Source of the DNA: Meconema thalassinum
Lineage: Eukaryota; Arthropoda; Insecta; Orthoptera; Tettigoniidae
Reading direction: 5' to 3'
Length of the DNA: 64,000 nt
Assembly (NCBI GenBank): GCA_946902985.2
Contig: OX336396.1
Span: forward strand, 239,274,297 to 239,338,296
Shown here piece by piece: positions 43,682 to 55,041 of the stretch. How positions within the stretch are numbered: the first letter of the stretch is position 1; each line of letters begins with the position of its first letter. A program made the position numbers and the translations under genes. The notes below the pieces were generated by a model, which worked only from the letters and a program-made list of their open reading frames with translations, was not told where the DNA came from and did not search any database.

Positions 43682-44397
43682 GACAATCCACTGCCTGCTT
43701 CCAGTCTCCGACCGGGTCAGGAATGGAATGAATTAAGCCCCCATCTAGCGGCGAGGATATGAAGTGTACCGGCTGCCGAAGCCTGTCGCACTCCTCTGGG
43801 GCAATGATTAAATGAATGACAGATGAAATGAAATGATAGTGGAGAGTGTTGCTGGAATGAAATTGTTTACTAATTACTTACTTAGTCGGTCCTCTTCTAC
43901 CGGTTGGTGTCGAGGTTTCACACAGAGATCTCCATCCTTTCCTGTCTTGGGCCTTGATTCGATCTGCTGTCCATTGAATGCCTCTTGTTCTTAGACTGGC
44001 TGCAATATTGTCCTCCCACTTGGTGCATGGACGTCCTCTGGTTCTGGGACCCTCACTCCTAGCCTGCCATACCCGGTATGGTGGTCTTTTTTCAGGCATA
44101 CGTGCGACATGGCCATACCACCTCAATTGGGCTTTCTCTATGATTGATCCCAGCGGTTTTACACCAAGCGTATTTCTTATAGTGTTATTTCTGATGCGGT
44201 CTCTTCTAGTCTTTCGTTTTATACGCCTCAAGTATCTCATCTGGAATGAAATTGTGACAGGGAAAACCGGAGTACCCGGAGAAAAACCTGTCTGCCTCCG
44301 TTTTGTCCAGCACAGATCTCACATGGAGTGACCGGGATTTGAACCACGGACGCAGCGGTGAGAGGCCCGCGTGCTGCCTCCTAAGCCTCGGGGGCTC
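43682..44397 (-). mobile_element. SINE family H, minus copy, interrupted by a LINE end
   Basis: The two parts, 43682-43865 and 44255-44397, make one family H SINE like 5659-5986, with its tRNA-like head at the high-coordinate end (B-box GGTTCAAATCCCGG on the minus strand). AT-rich near-repeats of the TTAAATA..TACAT type flank it. It was hit later by a LINE fragment. Confidence 0.82.
43866..44240 (-). mobile_element. 5'-truncated LINE insertion, 14-bp target duplication
   Basis: An exact repeat CTGGAATGAAATTG at 43852-43865 and 44241-44254 brackets the 375-bp insert. On the minus strand it encodes an uninterrupted LINE C-terminus (44240-43878): RRDRIRNNTIRNTLGVKPL, QLRWYGHVARMPE and GRPCTKWEDNI, a common arthropod LINE pattern, then a stop and the short tail TAAGTAAGTAATTAGTAAA. 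It is only the last 120 codons. Open frame and exact duplication suggest that it is fairly young. Confidence 0.88.
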
Positions 44398-45157
44398 TAA
44401 TTAAATAAATACATAAGCGAACATTAAATAAACCGCGCTGTAGCATGTAACCGGTAAGTCAGCCCGCTTCACATGTAGGCTATACACAGCACTGAAGCTG
44501 GCGTACGTTCAACAGGCACAACTCTAAGCACCCCTTGCGGGGAGCCCTGCAATCACGTGTACAACTGTGTTTACTTCCACTATCTCGACTCGGCGAACAG
44601 ACTTTACATACGGGTTGATCATCCATTGGCATGAATCTTACATTTTAAGGAATGTGGACTCTATAGTTTGTCACGGAACTACTGTAGGCTACTTGTTTTC
44701 AGGTCTTTTCCCAATACAGTAATTGGAATTGTAATTTTGCTGGCCGACTAAACAGTTACAATACCAATTCAGAAAGGATGTTCGAAAATAATGAGACACG
44801 GAGATAAGATATCTCAAATGTGGATAAACAGAGGAAGAGATAAAAGGTAAGCTTGTTAGAATTAGAGAGATTTATAAAAGGGAAAACTTTTGAAATCTGA
44901 GCGTCTGTCATTATTCTTTGTCTTGTGTTTCACGCTTCTGTTCCTCCAGTCCTCTAAGAGGAAACAAAGCAGGGACATCTTTGCCGTGCATCCTCCCGAA
45001 TGGTACGCATATTAATCGAAAATAACGAGCTTGGAAGACTAATAAGTCATACTTACAAGGGGATACAGAAAATTTACGAATATTGCAATGGCATTGCTGT
45101 CAGTGCGCTGTCAGTCGGCGTCACCTTATTAGCTTATTTTCATCTTTGGAAAGCTTG
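44398..45157. other. Gene-free stretch
   Basis: Apart from the right member of the 25-bp inverted repeat at 44580-44604 I see no coding region or recognised repeat. The sequence is AT-rich and may be unique. Confidence 0.4.
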
Positions 45158-45525
45158 CCACGGTGGGTGAGTGGTTAACGTGTCGGACTACCAACCCTAA
45201 GATTACAGGTTCGCTCCTGGCCGTGGTAAGTGATTTTTTGAAAGGCGGCAACAATTTACGACCCGCATGTCATACTATGTTGGCATGTCAAAAAACCCAT
45301 TTGAATTCAGTAGGCCGTGTTAATAATGGCAAAATTAATCTCGGGAGTTTCCACCAAAACAAAGTTCCTCATATATCTACTAGAAAGCGCTCTAGTATTC
45401 AAGGAGCTTAGATATCTAACCACCTTGACTTTCGCAGTGCTTCAAAGAAAAACGAAATTCGACATGCAAGCTACACTCTGGGTGTCAAATAACAAAGCTT
45501 GCACCCGGCACCCGAGGCCATACGA

Positions 45526-45595
<70 letters not shown>
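45158..45595 (+). mobile_element. SINE family E with long ATT tail
   Basis: A-box-like GTGGGTGAGTGGTTAACG and B-box GGTTCGCTCCTGG form the head. The body is homologous to 14658-15031, and the tail is an uninterrupted run of over twenty ATT units at 45526-45595. The long pure tail implies a more recent insertion or later expansion. It abuts the family A head directly. Confidence 0.83.
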
Positions 45596-46520
45596 TGGAA
45601 AAATAGGCTTATGAGATCACCTTTTGTCCGTCTGTGTGTGATCTGTTTGTGTGTGGGACCTCTCTTAATATAAATGGCTGGAGCGATTTCAATGAAACTC
45701 GGTAAGGATATACTGCCTTGTCTGACCTCGACCGTGTCTTTCAAATTTTAATGTTTTCACCAATCCTAGATGGCAGCGCGCGTAGGCCTAATATTTTACT
45801 AGCATTCTATATCTCCAAAACTGTTATTGATTGCAACCTATAATTTTGTATGGTGATAGAGGATACTACTACGAGTCTACGTTCACCTACGCGACTTTCA
45901 AAAACCTGCTAAGTACAAAACCAACATGGTGGCCAGGCGAAGTGAAAATGGAATTTTCTCCCAGCCAAGTGCAATGAAACTTGGTACGGTAAATTTTTAT
46001 ACCAGATTTAATCAACTAGCAATTAATTTAATTTAATTGTTTTCTAAATTCAAGATGGCGGCTGTGCGAAGTTTCAAAATTAAGTTATTAATTTTTTGTG
46101 AAAGTTTGTATAATGGACCGACGCAACAATCTTCATCTAATGGTACATAACTCTATAGCCTACATATAGAACAATCCAACATGGCAGTCATCCGAAATAA
46201 TTCACCGGTTCTCAATATCTACGAATCTATTAAAACAATCAAACTGAAATTTTGTATGTTGATCGAAGCCATTCCAAAAAGTTCAGATATGGATCTTTCA
46301 ATAACATGATGAGCGCGAAACCAGCATGGTTGGTGGTGACGAGAAATTAAAATATTTAAATGGATTTTACTCACGACTTTAAGCTCTGAGCACTTTGAAA
46401 CTTGGCACGGCATATCGTTATACAAGGATTAATGTATTGACGTCTAATTTAATTTAATTTGATGAGAGCATAAAATTGGCAGCTGTGCAAAATGTTTAAA
46501 ATTGCATTCTTTTTCTCATT
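45596..46520 (+). repeat. Family A, plus copy, truncated
   Basis: It begins in the head (GGAAAAATAGGCTTATGAGATC), with ATAAATGGCTGGAGCGATTTC and repeated CCAACATGG blocks, and fades out near 46520. The outer hairpin arm is replaced by the ATT tail of the SINE. Confidence 0.6.
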
Positions 46521-46871
46521 TCCTGATCAAGCATTAAAACGTATTTTCGCAAAGAACTAAGCAGCCTATTTTCATAGATCCCCGCACTGGTCTTTTCCAT
46601 TAAATCTCTCTTGCCGATTAAAATAATTGTCCATATTTGATAGATTTTGAATCCCGACCTATATCATCACCAACACCATTACAATTCGAAGTTATGTGCT
46701 GGAATATATAGCTTTCAATATCGGTGATTAAGACACCTCTCGCGAGATGGCATATTTCTGTGACGAGTCACGGGAGTTTGTTTTAAGAAAATAAATGGCA
46801 CGGCTTCTATGATTTACGAAAAGTAAGCTACACAATTTAGTACCATTAGATTATCATTTTCTTTTTATAGG
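46521..46871. other. Gene-free flank of the Gypsy element
   Basis: No ORF or repeat recognised. The last part may be the 3' UTR of the LINE whose coding end lies beyond the Gypsy element at 61699. Confidence 0.35.
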
Positions 46872-49772
46872 CTACTGTGCCCTTTTAGCAAGAAATGTGC
46901 AAATCACAGTATGCCAGCATTGCTCAATTCGGGATTTTTCGGGGCTGCGGTAAGTTCTCCCACTCTGTGACTTACATATTTTGGATTAAATAGAGGATAC
47001 ACTTGCAAAAATAACAACAAAATCAACTCCTATTTTAACACATTTAATTAATAAAAATTATGGCGCTACAAACAATAAAACAAATAAACTACTGACCAAT
47101 ATCATTCTACTTGTTCAAAGTGAACAAGGAATAGCATAAGAATAAAACAAATATTCTCTTTAAACACATGGTTTTCTTTAAAACCAACAATTCACGATTA
47201 TTTTCACTTCCATAAAGTACTTATCTTAAAGTTCCATATAACTACGAGCTTCATTGGCTCGATACTTTCCCATAATAATGGTGTCATACTTTTGTACACC
47301 TCAAGAATTTATTTTTATCTTTTCTTATCATCAAAACAAATATATAATTACATTTAAAATTACATGTTAATTATTCACTTCAATATTTGGGCATTTCACA
47401 TATTCTCAGTATTTACCACCTCTCTCAAGTTTTGCAAATTCACTACGGTGATCGGGAAACTACTTGTGTACTCCCGAGTCATAAAGATTACTTGACAAAG
47501 TCAAAAACTATGATTACTCCCGAAATCTAGTTATCTTCACAAAACTCGTGGATTCCTTATTTTCCATACAATATTACAATAGGGATTTTTATTTAATTCA
47601 TTTGTCTTATAAGACTATTATCACATAAGAAAACTACGATCTGAACTGGCAAGCGACAATATCAATCTACAAGGACCTCGGTTCAACGCCCGGGTCATTA
47701 ACAACTTTAAACACTCACGGAGTATTTAGCACTTCTTACAAGACGGTCTTTACCCACCCTCGCTCTATGAGGGTCAGGCCATTATACTCGAGCGTGATTT
47801 ATGACAGGGAGAGCGGCTCCCTGAATAGCCTACGGTTGGAGCTCTCTTCAATGCTTTTAAAACAAACCTTCATTTTATTTTCAGTTCTATGGAGAGACCT
47901 GGCATTTTAACTTCTCTTTTCACTTTCAACAATATTTTTTTTTTTGCTCATAAACCACTCTCGTAATCTTGGCATTTATTAATTATGAAGGGTCCTCGTT
48001 GATTGGGAAGAGTAATACACATTCGACGACGAATAATAAGGGGCTTTAACAAACAGAGGATTCTAGGTTCGAATCTCTTAACATGCCTCGGGAACCATTT
48101 CCACATTGGAGGACTTATACAAGACGCGATTTAAAGTCGGCCGTGGCCTACATGACATACGCTCAATAATACCATACATTAGCTCCCTTTTAAATAATAA
48201 CACACACATGGCCTCGTGATCTACGTCACAATTAGAGGACTTACAACATATCTCAATTCAATACAATCAACTACCCCTCATAAGTAATTTACCAAGTACA
48301 TTTAAATTCTACGCATTCCTAGCGTGACTTTTTATTTAATTGCGTTCCATTGCGCTACACATTACTTTACGGCCAAATGTCTTCCAAAAAACTGATAAAT
48401 TTCATAGTAACAATTGATACATATCTCAATTCTTATAATAATCTTTTCCGTTGACAATAAATCGCTCAATTTTTAAGAACATGCTTTCACATCATGTCTT
48501 ATACATTTGTTAAGGCCCCAACGCTCTATATTTTTATATCATTCAATTTAATCTTTATTTAGATTTCTTTACCTTGTTATTCACATCATGTCTTCATTCC
48601 TTACAAAAGCTCAAAAGCTATTTCTTTCATATAATTCAAATTTACCTTTATGTAAATATCTGTGTTATAATTATTATTATTACGCTTGCTTTTATAACAT
48701 TCATTAAATACACTGACATTTTATTCCATGCATTTCCTCTACAGGATTTATTCTTTCACATAATTATTTATTATTTCTTAAAACTTTATTTTTGTTCAGA
48801 TCGCGTTCTTATTTAGCTATTATTTATTTAATAACATCCCTTTTACTCAAAACTCCGGTAGAATTGTACACAAAAAATTTCCCCGACACCAAAACATAAT
48901 GAAAATCTTTACTCACATGTCTAAGGTCGTTTTCTGACCTTTATTCTCGTTCGATGTGTCATTTTGGCCACCTTCTTGACTTACTCTATATTGTACAAAT
49001 TCATGTCATGTACAAACATTTCTTGACACATATTCAATACATTTAACACTGACAACATTTTTAATACACTGGTGTATCCGTTTAGAACACACAATAAAAC
49101 ACTAAAAAATATATATTACCTTTAACACACAATCTTGATATATTTACACTTCACAACTTTTGATCACTAGGCCGTCTTTTTAGCCTATCACACGTGACCT
49201 CTAAATCTCCCGTCTCCAAGGGTGAAATTTATTCAATGTCGGCTTCCTATCCTGCAGAATACGAAAGTCTCGAATCATCTACTACTTCCCTGGAATAACA
49301 ATTCTTCGAATCCTGTTCCTGATGATCGGCTATTTCTCTATCTTGAACGGCTCCCCTTTTAGATCTGATTTATCGATCCTAGCGAAAGTCTGTTCTGATC
49401 GAGGTCCCCTCGATAGCCTATCGGTGACCTATGGATTTTTTAGCAACTAATACTTCTCGAGTCTTAGTGCTTTAGAATAGTTCGTCTGCTTTCTTGAGAC
49501 AATGTCTATAGTTTCCGTTCTTCTTTGTTTATTTGGTTCTCGCACTTCTAATTTTCTGGAATACGTTGCGAACCTTACTCTGTATTTCCCTGTTCGGGTT
49601 CTTTAAAATTGATTAACTGTTTATCTCGCTGTTCCGGTACTTCCGTACGTTATGATACTTTTGGTCGTTTACTGACAAACCTATCGCCTGGATCCTAAGT
49701 TCGCAACCTGCTTTAACTGTATTTTATGAACTTTTACGATAAACTTTGCACTGTCAGACCTAAATCCTGTAA

Positions 49773-50126
49773 CTAGGATTTTCCTAATTTTTCAACACGG
49801 CGATACTTTAATATTTCTTCTTTGCAACTCCTTTCGGAGGCACGCAAGTTACTGATACTTCGACGCCCGTGGCTGTCGGATATTAATTCTGCGGTGTAAT
49901 ACAGCGTTTCTCCCCTCAAGGAGTACTGGTTAACTGCCTTCGATGTCTGATACAGCGTAACGTTCCCCTCACGGGCTCTTGAATACTGCATGAACTGATA
50001 CAGCGTAACGCCTCCCTGGGCTATCGTAGACTGCATATACTGATACAGCGTGACGTTCCCCTCACGGGCTCTTGAATACTGCATGATTGGCTTGGTGAGG
50101 CCAGGAGTTTTATACCTTTTAGTCAA
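49773..50126 (-). CDS. Repetitive 117-residue ORF in the 3' LTR
   Basis: Sense-strand frame made of repeats of the type MQYSRAREGNVTLYQ (four degenerate copies in residues 16-78), followed by a charged C-terminal part. It is present without change in the other LTR (61090-60737). The repeats reflect the underlying DNA tandem array. No family is recognised, and coding status is doubtful: it could be a leader ORF or an accident of the array. Confidence 0.3.
   Translation of the reverse strand: MTKRYKTPGLTKPIMQYSRAREGNVTLYQYMQSTIAQGGVTLYQFMQYSRAREGNVTLYQTSKAVNQYSLRGETLYYTAELISDSHGRRSISNLRASERSCKEEILKYRRVEKLGKS
49895..50095. repeat. 45-48-bp tandem repeat in the 3' LTR
   Basis: Units start CTGATACAGCGTAACG at about 49949, 49996 and 50039, with a more diverged unit before (TAATACAGCGTTTC near 49899). 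Each holds TTCCCCTCACGGGC or a variant. The same array is in the other LTR near 60863-61059. Repeats of this kind in LTRs often contain promoter or enhancer sites; that role is inferred. Confidence 0.85.
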
Positions 50127-50803
50127 AAAAAGATAAAATCCTAGTCCTTTTCGTGACCAACTTTTGAACTAATTGTCGCACAATTATAAAAATTATATCT
50201 CCAGAAAGCTCGTCTTCCAAACGTAAAATAATCTTCCTGTGCATGGAAATCGATCGTGCATTTCCGAGATATTAATTAATTCTTCGTCCTCAACTGTGTG
50301 GGTGGTGCTGTTCATTTTTAATTCTCCCACTCCTTGGGTCCCGGTGAATTCCCAATGACGTATGCTACATTTGCACTTTTCTCCTGGACTATATTTAAAG
50401 GGTTTTTCTTTACACAAAAATCTTTAATCCGAAATGATTCACCGTACTGTATTTGTTTACTTATTTTTATACTCGTAAACGGGTTAAATTTAATTATTCT
50501 TGTTCTGACTCAGCATCGAGGTTGCCGTTTTCCTGCAACGTAAGAGCAATTTCCGAGTCAAGCTTCTTCGTCTTACAGTCCAAACTTTCCACTAGTTCTA
50601 TTAATATCCATGACTGGCTCCTTATAAATGTCAAGAGGCATGAGCTCATCTTAGGAACACCTGGCCCTAGCGCTTGCACAATGTTAGGCTAGAATCCTGG
50701 CTTGAAATCTCTCTCCGTTCCCTTAGAGACTGTATGATTCTTTCATTCCTTTCAAAAAATACATGGATTCGACCCCCTTTGAAGCCTATGGTACATGGGT
50801 TCA

Positions 50804-50814
50804 TCTCTCCCCTC
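50804..50814 (-). promoter_or_regulatory. Polypurine tract of the Gypsy element
   Basis: On the minus strand GAGGGGAGAGA lies directly before the 3' LTR start TGAACCC, the right place for plus-strand priming. It fixes the orientation of the element. Confidence 0.8.
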
Positions 50815-51072
50815 ATTAGGTAAATAAATTTTCGAAAAATTTTGAGGAAATTTATCTTAATTATCCAAAAAAAATCTTATTTTTCCTTTTTAAATGTCGA
50901 AGCCATCATAACGTTATCCGTACCTTCTGATATTTCTTCCTTAAAAATCCCACGATAATTTGATTTCTTTCATCTTTTTAAGTCATATCCGGTAATTGTG
51001 TCGGTTGGGTACGCTCTGTCCCTACCCTTTCTTTCCCCTTTTTATTTGTCTGGACTTCAGGTTTCCAGAACC

Positions 51073-52800
51073 TCATTCTTCTTTACGGGTGTGGTCTATC
51101 CCTACCCGTTCCCTTATTTCATCATTCTCCTTTCTTAAATTGAAATTTTCTTCTTCAATAAAATCAATTATTTCTTTTATTTCCCAATATAATTTCTCCA
51201 ATTCGCATTCGCACTCGAATGTTTGAGCTCTGTTTCCTTTTTCTATCTCATTCTTGTTTCTATCAAAAGTGGATTCTTCATCTCTAAATTGTTCCATAAC
51301 CAGGGCTTGTTCATTGGCTTCATCGAAGTCTTCGGGCGGGTAATACACTTTTAAATTTGCTGAATTCATGGTCATTTCGTGATTCGTTTCATTGTGCCGA
51401 ATTCTATAGGCATTATTTCTCAAATCCCTTATTCTTTGATACGGTCCGTGGTACATTTTCTGGAACTTTTTGTACACGCGGTTCCCTGGATCCGAAATGG
51501 CGGGTCTTTTTACTAACACCATTTCCCCTGCTAATAGTGGCCGATGATACCTCTTGTGCCTATTTCTTCTTTGTCTCCTGTCGGCTTGAGCTTTTAGATG
51601 CTCAAAGGCTCTTCTTATACGTACATCTCTTCCAGGCTGAGCATCTGCTGGCCTAGGAATTACCAGACTCCAAGGTCTCTCTGGTTGCTCATTCCGATGT
51701 AACGTTATTGGTATCTCTCCCGTAGATTCATGGATTGTGTTGTTTATACAAAATTCGATAATATCCAAGATATCTATCCACTTCCAATTTTCTTCGGCAC
51801 AGTATATTCTACAATACTTGGCCGTCTCCCTCATCACTCTTTCTACAGGATTTGCCTCAGGATGGCGAATACTTGACAAAATCTGACGTATTCCAAGTCT
51901 TTCTAATTCTTGTCTGAACTCTATACTGGTGAAACAACTACCGTGATCCGACAACAAATTCTCAGGTTTTCCCAGAATCGGTATCACTTTTTCTTTGAGT
52001 CGTTTTAACACCTGTTTGGTACTAGTCCTCTGTATGGGAGCAAGGACAACCATTTTAGTGAAGACATCCATAGCCACCATTATGTGTCGATTTCCTCTTC
52101 TTGCCTTTGGCAAAGGTCCGAAGTTATCAATAGATATGATTTGACCTGGCCTTTCGGGCAACAATGGTATAGGCTTTTGTCTCATCAGAAATGCATTTGG
52201 TTTGATCCTTTGACATAGATCACATGTCTTTAGCGTGTCCCTTACAGTTTCTCTCAGTCTCGGCCATACAAATGCTTCTTTCAGCATCGAGACTGTTTTG
52301 TCGACTCCCATATGTCCGAACGATCTATGGGCTAACCATACTATTTTCCTCTGCAAAATTGCAGGTACAACAATCCTTAATCGTGTATGGTCAGAGTCCA
52401 CAAACTTATATAATAATCCATTATAAAATGTGTAATCTTGAGCAATCTTTTTAGCTTCTGTGTACGCTGGTGTTCCCCTTATCAAACTTCCCTCAAGGAA
52501 GGATATGAGCATGTTCATCCATGGATCCTCACGTTGCCGTTGACTAATGCTCCTTAACTCATTTAGAGTACGCTGATCCCTGTCTTCCAAATCAATAGCC
52601 ATTACTTCCTCTTCTGAGGACTCTGGCTGTCTACTTAAATAGTCTGGAACTATATTTTCTTTTCCTGGGCAGTATTCTATCTTTACATCAAACTGTTGAA
52701 TATATAAAGCCCAACGCATCAACCTTTGACTGGATAGATCAGTCTTCATCAAAAAGGTTAAGGCTTTATGACCTGAAACCCATATACGACCTTTCGCCAA
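51073..52800 (-). pseudogene. Gypsy pol: RNase H end and integrase (575 codons open)
   Basis: Residues 10-60 are the end of RNase H (HKALTFLMKTD, SSQRLMRWALY). The integrase follows: an HHCC zinc motif (H158, H163, C193, C196), the catalytic core D225 (SIDNFG), D285 (SDHGS) and E320 (HPEANPVERVMRE), spacing DD35E, and a GPY module at 452-454 typical of Ty3/Gypsy. About 100 C-terminal residues are charged and probably helical. The domain inserts the cDNA and makes the 4-bp duplication. No stop occurs within the integrase. The frame upstream is broken near 52770, so it is not joined to the RT. The ATG at 52800 is arbitrary, because the domain is a cleavage product of Pol. Confidence 0.95.
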
Positions 52801-53090
52801 TATTGCAGCGCGTGCAATATCGCTAACAGCTCGATTTCGCTGATCGTATAATTTTTCTCGTGTGGTTTCAGTCTCCGACTTGTGAAAGCTAGATAATTTT
52901 TCTTATCAGGGTTATCCGGGTTTTCCTGATATAGCATTGCCCCTATTCCAATCTGGGATGCATCTATTTGAATTATAAATTTCTGATTAAAATCAGGATA
53001 TCCTAGCTTCACATAGTTTAAGAGCATTTCCTTGGCCTCCACGAATGCTTTTTCTGTTTCCTCCGCCCATTTCCACTTGCCCCCTTCTTC
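52758..53090 (-). pseudogene. Gypsy pol: RNase H domain fragment
   Basis: EEGGKWKWAEETEKAFVEAK is the connection region, followed by IIQIDASQIGIGAML (first catalytic aspartate), SRRLKPHEKNYTISEIELLAI (catalytic glutamate) and HALQYWR. It removes the RNA strand during reverse transcription. A one-base slip in the C-run at 53080-53084 separates it from the RT, and another near 52770 from the integrase. Confidence 0.9.
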
Positions 53091-53443
53091 AGAAGGCCCT
53101 GTAGTGGTGCAACAGTTTTTGTGTATGATGGACAATGTCCTGAGAAGAAACCAATCAATCCCAAAAACTGGCGAACGTTCTTTACCTTCAACGGCCTTGG
53201 GAAATCCCTTATCGATTCTAATTTGCATGGATTTGGTTTAACACCATCCTTATCAATCACATGCCCTAAAAATGTTACTTGCCTTTGACAAAAATTTGAC
53301 TTCTTTAAATTGATTTTAAAATTTGCCCTTCTTAAGTCTTCCAATAATTTCTTCAATTTTTCTAAATGTTCCTCAATGTTCTCCGAGGTAAGCAAAATAT
53401 CATCCACATAACGGATAGTGTAATCTTTCACTTCCTCTGACAA
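53018..53443 (-). pseudogene. Gypsy pol: RT C-terminal half with YVDD
   Basis: TIRYVDDILLTSENIEEHL holds the YVDD active-site pair, and FLGHVIDKDGVKPNPCKLE is the conserved LGH motif region; RQFLGLIGF is the thumb/connection. The frame is the same as in the preceding fragment, from which it is separated by one in-frame TGA at 53444-53446. After PLQGLLKKG the frame is lost at the C-run (53080-53084). Confidence 0.93.
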
Positions 53444-53446
53444 GTT

Positions 53447-54601
53447 TCAATCAAGCGCTCTTATTAAGGCAGATCCCGCGGTCTTCAATCCAAACGGACA
53501 TCTCCTAAAACAATAGGTTTGTTGGTCGAACTGAAATCCAGTCAACAAGCTGGTTTTCTCTTCCAGTTCGAGATGATGATACGAAGAAGTCATGTCAATA
53601 TTTGTGAAAATCTTCTTGCCTTTGAACTTCCTCAGTATTTCTTTTATGGGTGGTGCCGAATCATTTTCTGGTATGATTTTTGCATTTAAATTTCTGGCAT
53701 CTAGACACACCCTTACTGAGCCATCCGGTTTACTCACAATCACTAATGGACTAACATATGGTGTCGCCATCTTTTCTATAACACCTGCATTCATCATCTC
53801 CTGCAGTGTTTTCTTAGTTTGTGGGTAATGTTTTTCCGCAACCGGGTATGGTTTTTGTCTGAACGGTGCCCAATCATTGACTTGGAACGCGTATTTAAAA
53901 ATTTCAATCTTCCCTGGCTTGGAATCAAATACGTCCCTAAAATTCCATAATAATTCCTTTAATTGTTCCTTGTTTTCGAGGTTAACTTTAGCCTCCTCTA
54001 CTTTTCCGGACAGGTTGGTCTCGAACTCAGTTTCCAAATTATCTTCGAGTTCTATGTTGAGGACTTCAAATATCCTTTCTATGTCCTTATAACCTTCTTC
54101 AGTTACTTCTTCCACATGCCATACCTGTTCTCCTATTTTCACATCCTGTTCCTGTAGGTTAATGTTTTGTTCATCCACATCCTCTCTTTGGATTCGAATG
54201 CAGTTTTGCGCTAGGTCTATGATGACCTTGTTCTCACGGATAAAATCAATACCTAATATGACATTATATGGTAATTGATTTACCAGCAAAAAGCATTGCG
54301 AAATTTCAGTGTTACCCATGATCAGATCAATGTATACCTGAAATTTGCATGTTAACGATTTTTCAGGGATAATTCCCTTAATCTTTACACTTGATGTGGG
54401 GATTTTTAATACGCGGCCTCTTGTTTCCAATTCATTCAGAAGGGTTTGCGTAATTAAACTTATTGTGGATCCGGTATCAATCAATGCCCTGACCTGTAAT
54501 CCTTCTATCCTTAGCATAATTATGGGTAATTCTCTTTTGATAGGTGGGATTCCTTCCACATCCTCATTAATTAGCTCATCTGGTCTTGCTATCCAATTCA
54601 C
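53447..54601 (-). pseudogene. Gypsy pol: protease and RT N-terminal half
   Basis: The aspartic protease motif ALIDTGSTISLI has its catalytic aspartate at residue 42, with NVILGIDFI about 70 residues on. The RT starts near residue 270: VIEKMATPYVSPLVIVSK, then SVRVCLDARNLN, FTNIDMTSSYHH (first catalytic aspartate, D336) and CFRRCPFGLKTAGS. A TGA follows after residue 384 and splits the palm domain. The real start of Pol lies upstream at a run of nine A (sense) at 54661-54669, where a -1 shift from gag would enter this frame. Confidence 0.94.
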
Positions 54602-54648
54602 AATTTCTACCTCCTCCCAGCTCCTGGTATGTTTCCACTTTTGACGAT

Positions 54649-55041
54649 TTAAATTTGGAGTTTTTTTTTATCCGGAGGGCTTCCTTTCCCCTCATTCTTT
54701 AACTGAGCTTGTAGTTCCAAGCTTTGAGCTCCATCTAGTCGGTCGGGTGATTTCCAGTTCTTGATTGCCTCACTCCAACGGACTTTTTGCCTTTCAGGTT
54801 CGTCTGGTCGTTCGTTCATATAACGAAGATTTTCCTGATATATTTCCTCTATTTCGGCCCGATATTCATCATCCCTATCCTCTGGCCTTACGTTCCTTCT
54901 GGGATAATTCTACCATTTCTTTCTGTTTTCTTGCCTCTGATGGTTATTGTTATAGGGTCGGCTCTCTTGTTGCCTATAACCCGTATTCCTAGGATTTCTT
55001 CCTCGATATCCTCCTCTGTAGTATGGCTGTATTCCTCTAGG
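54649..55041 (-). pseudogene. Gag nucleocapsid region, RG-rich, no zinc knuckle
   Basis: In phase with the Gag frame, after the TAG at 55042-55044, the translation starts with RGIQPYYRGGYRGRNPRNTG and stays rich in R, G, N and Q, then a second TAG occurs at 54910-54912. It continues with an acidic/charged part and ends at TAA 54649-54651 just past the A-run. A basic RGG-like tail in place of CCHC knuckles is known from some Gypsy lineages. It would bind RNA. Two in-frame stops make it unlikely to be translated here. Confidence 0.75.

Larger units (their letters stand above)
40546..44604. other. Region bounded by 25-bp perfect inverted repeats
   Basis: 40546-40570 (AAGTCTGTTCGCCGAG...) is the exact reverse complement of 44580-44604. 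If the inserted family B copy, LINE fragment and SINE are subtracted, about 0.5-1 kb is left, so this could be an old MITE filled by later insertions. No clear target duplication was seen, so transposon status is inferred. Confidence 0.5.
46876..50803 (-). repeat. 3' LTR of the Gypsy element
   Basis: This 3928-bp copy matches 57843-61648, with more than twenty point differences seen by eye and one 119-bp segment (50540-50658) missing from the other LTR. In sense orientation it begins TGAACCCATG and ends AAGGGCACA. It contains a 45-48-bp tandem repeat near 49900-50090 and a 117-codon sense ORF. AT-rich blocks dominate the 3' part of the LTR. Confidence 0.93.

Noticed and set aside
50540..50658. 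The segment present only in the 3' LTR starts GTAAGAG and ends CTTAG, like an intron lost from the 5' LTR.
   Set aside because: Removing a GT...AG intron would leave GAAC that is absent in the 5' LTR, and the GT-AG reading is on the strand opposite to element transcription. An AAC microhomology deletion explains it exactly.
50804..51072. An envelope gene between integrase and the 3' LTR.
   Set aside because: Only about 270 bp are available and no frame with signal peptide or membrane segment is present.
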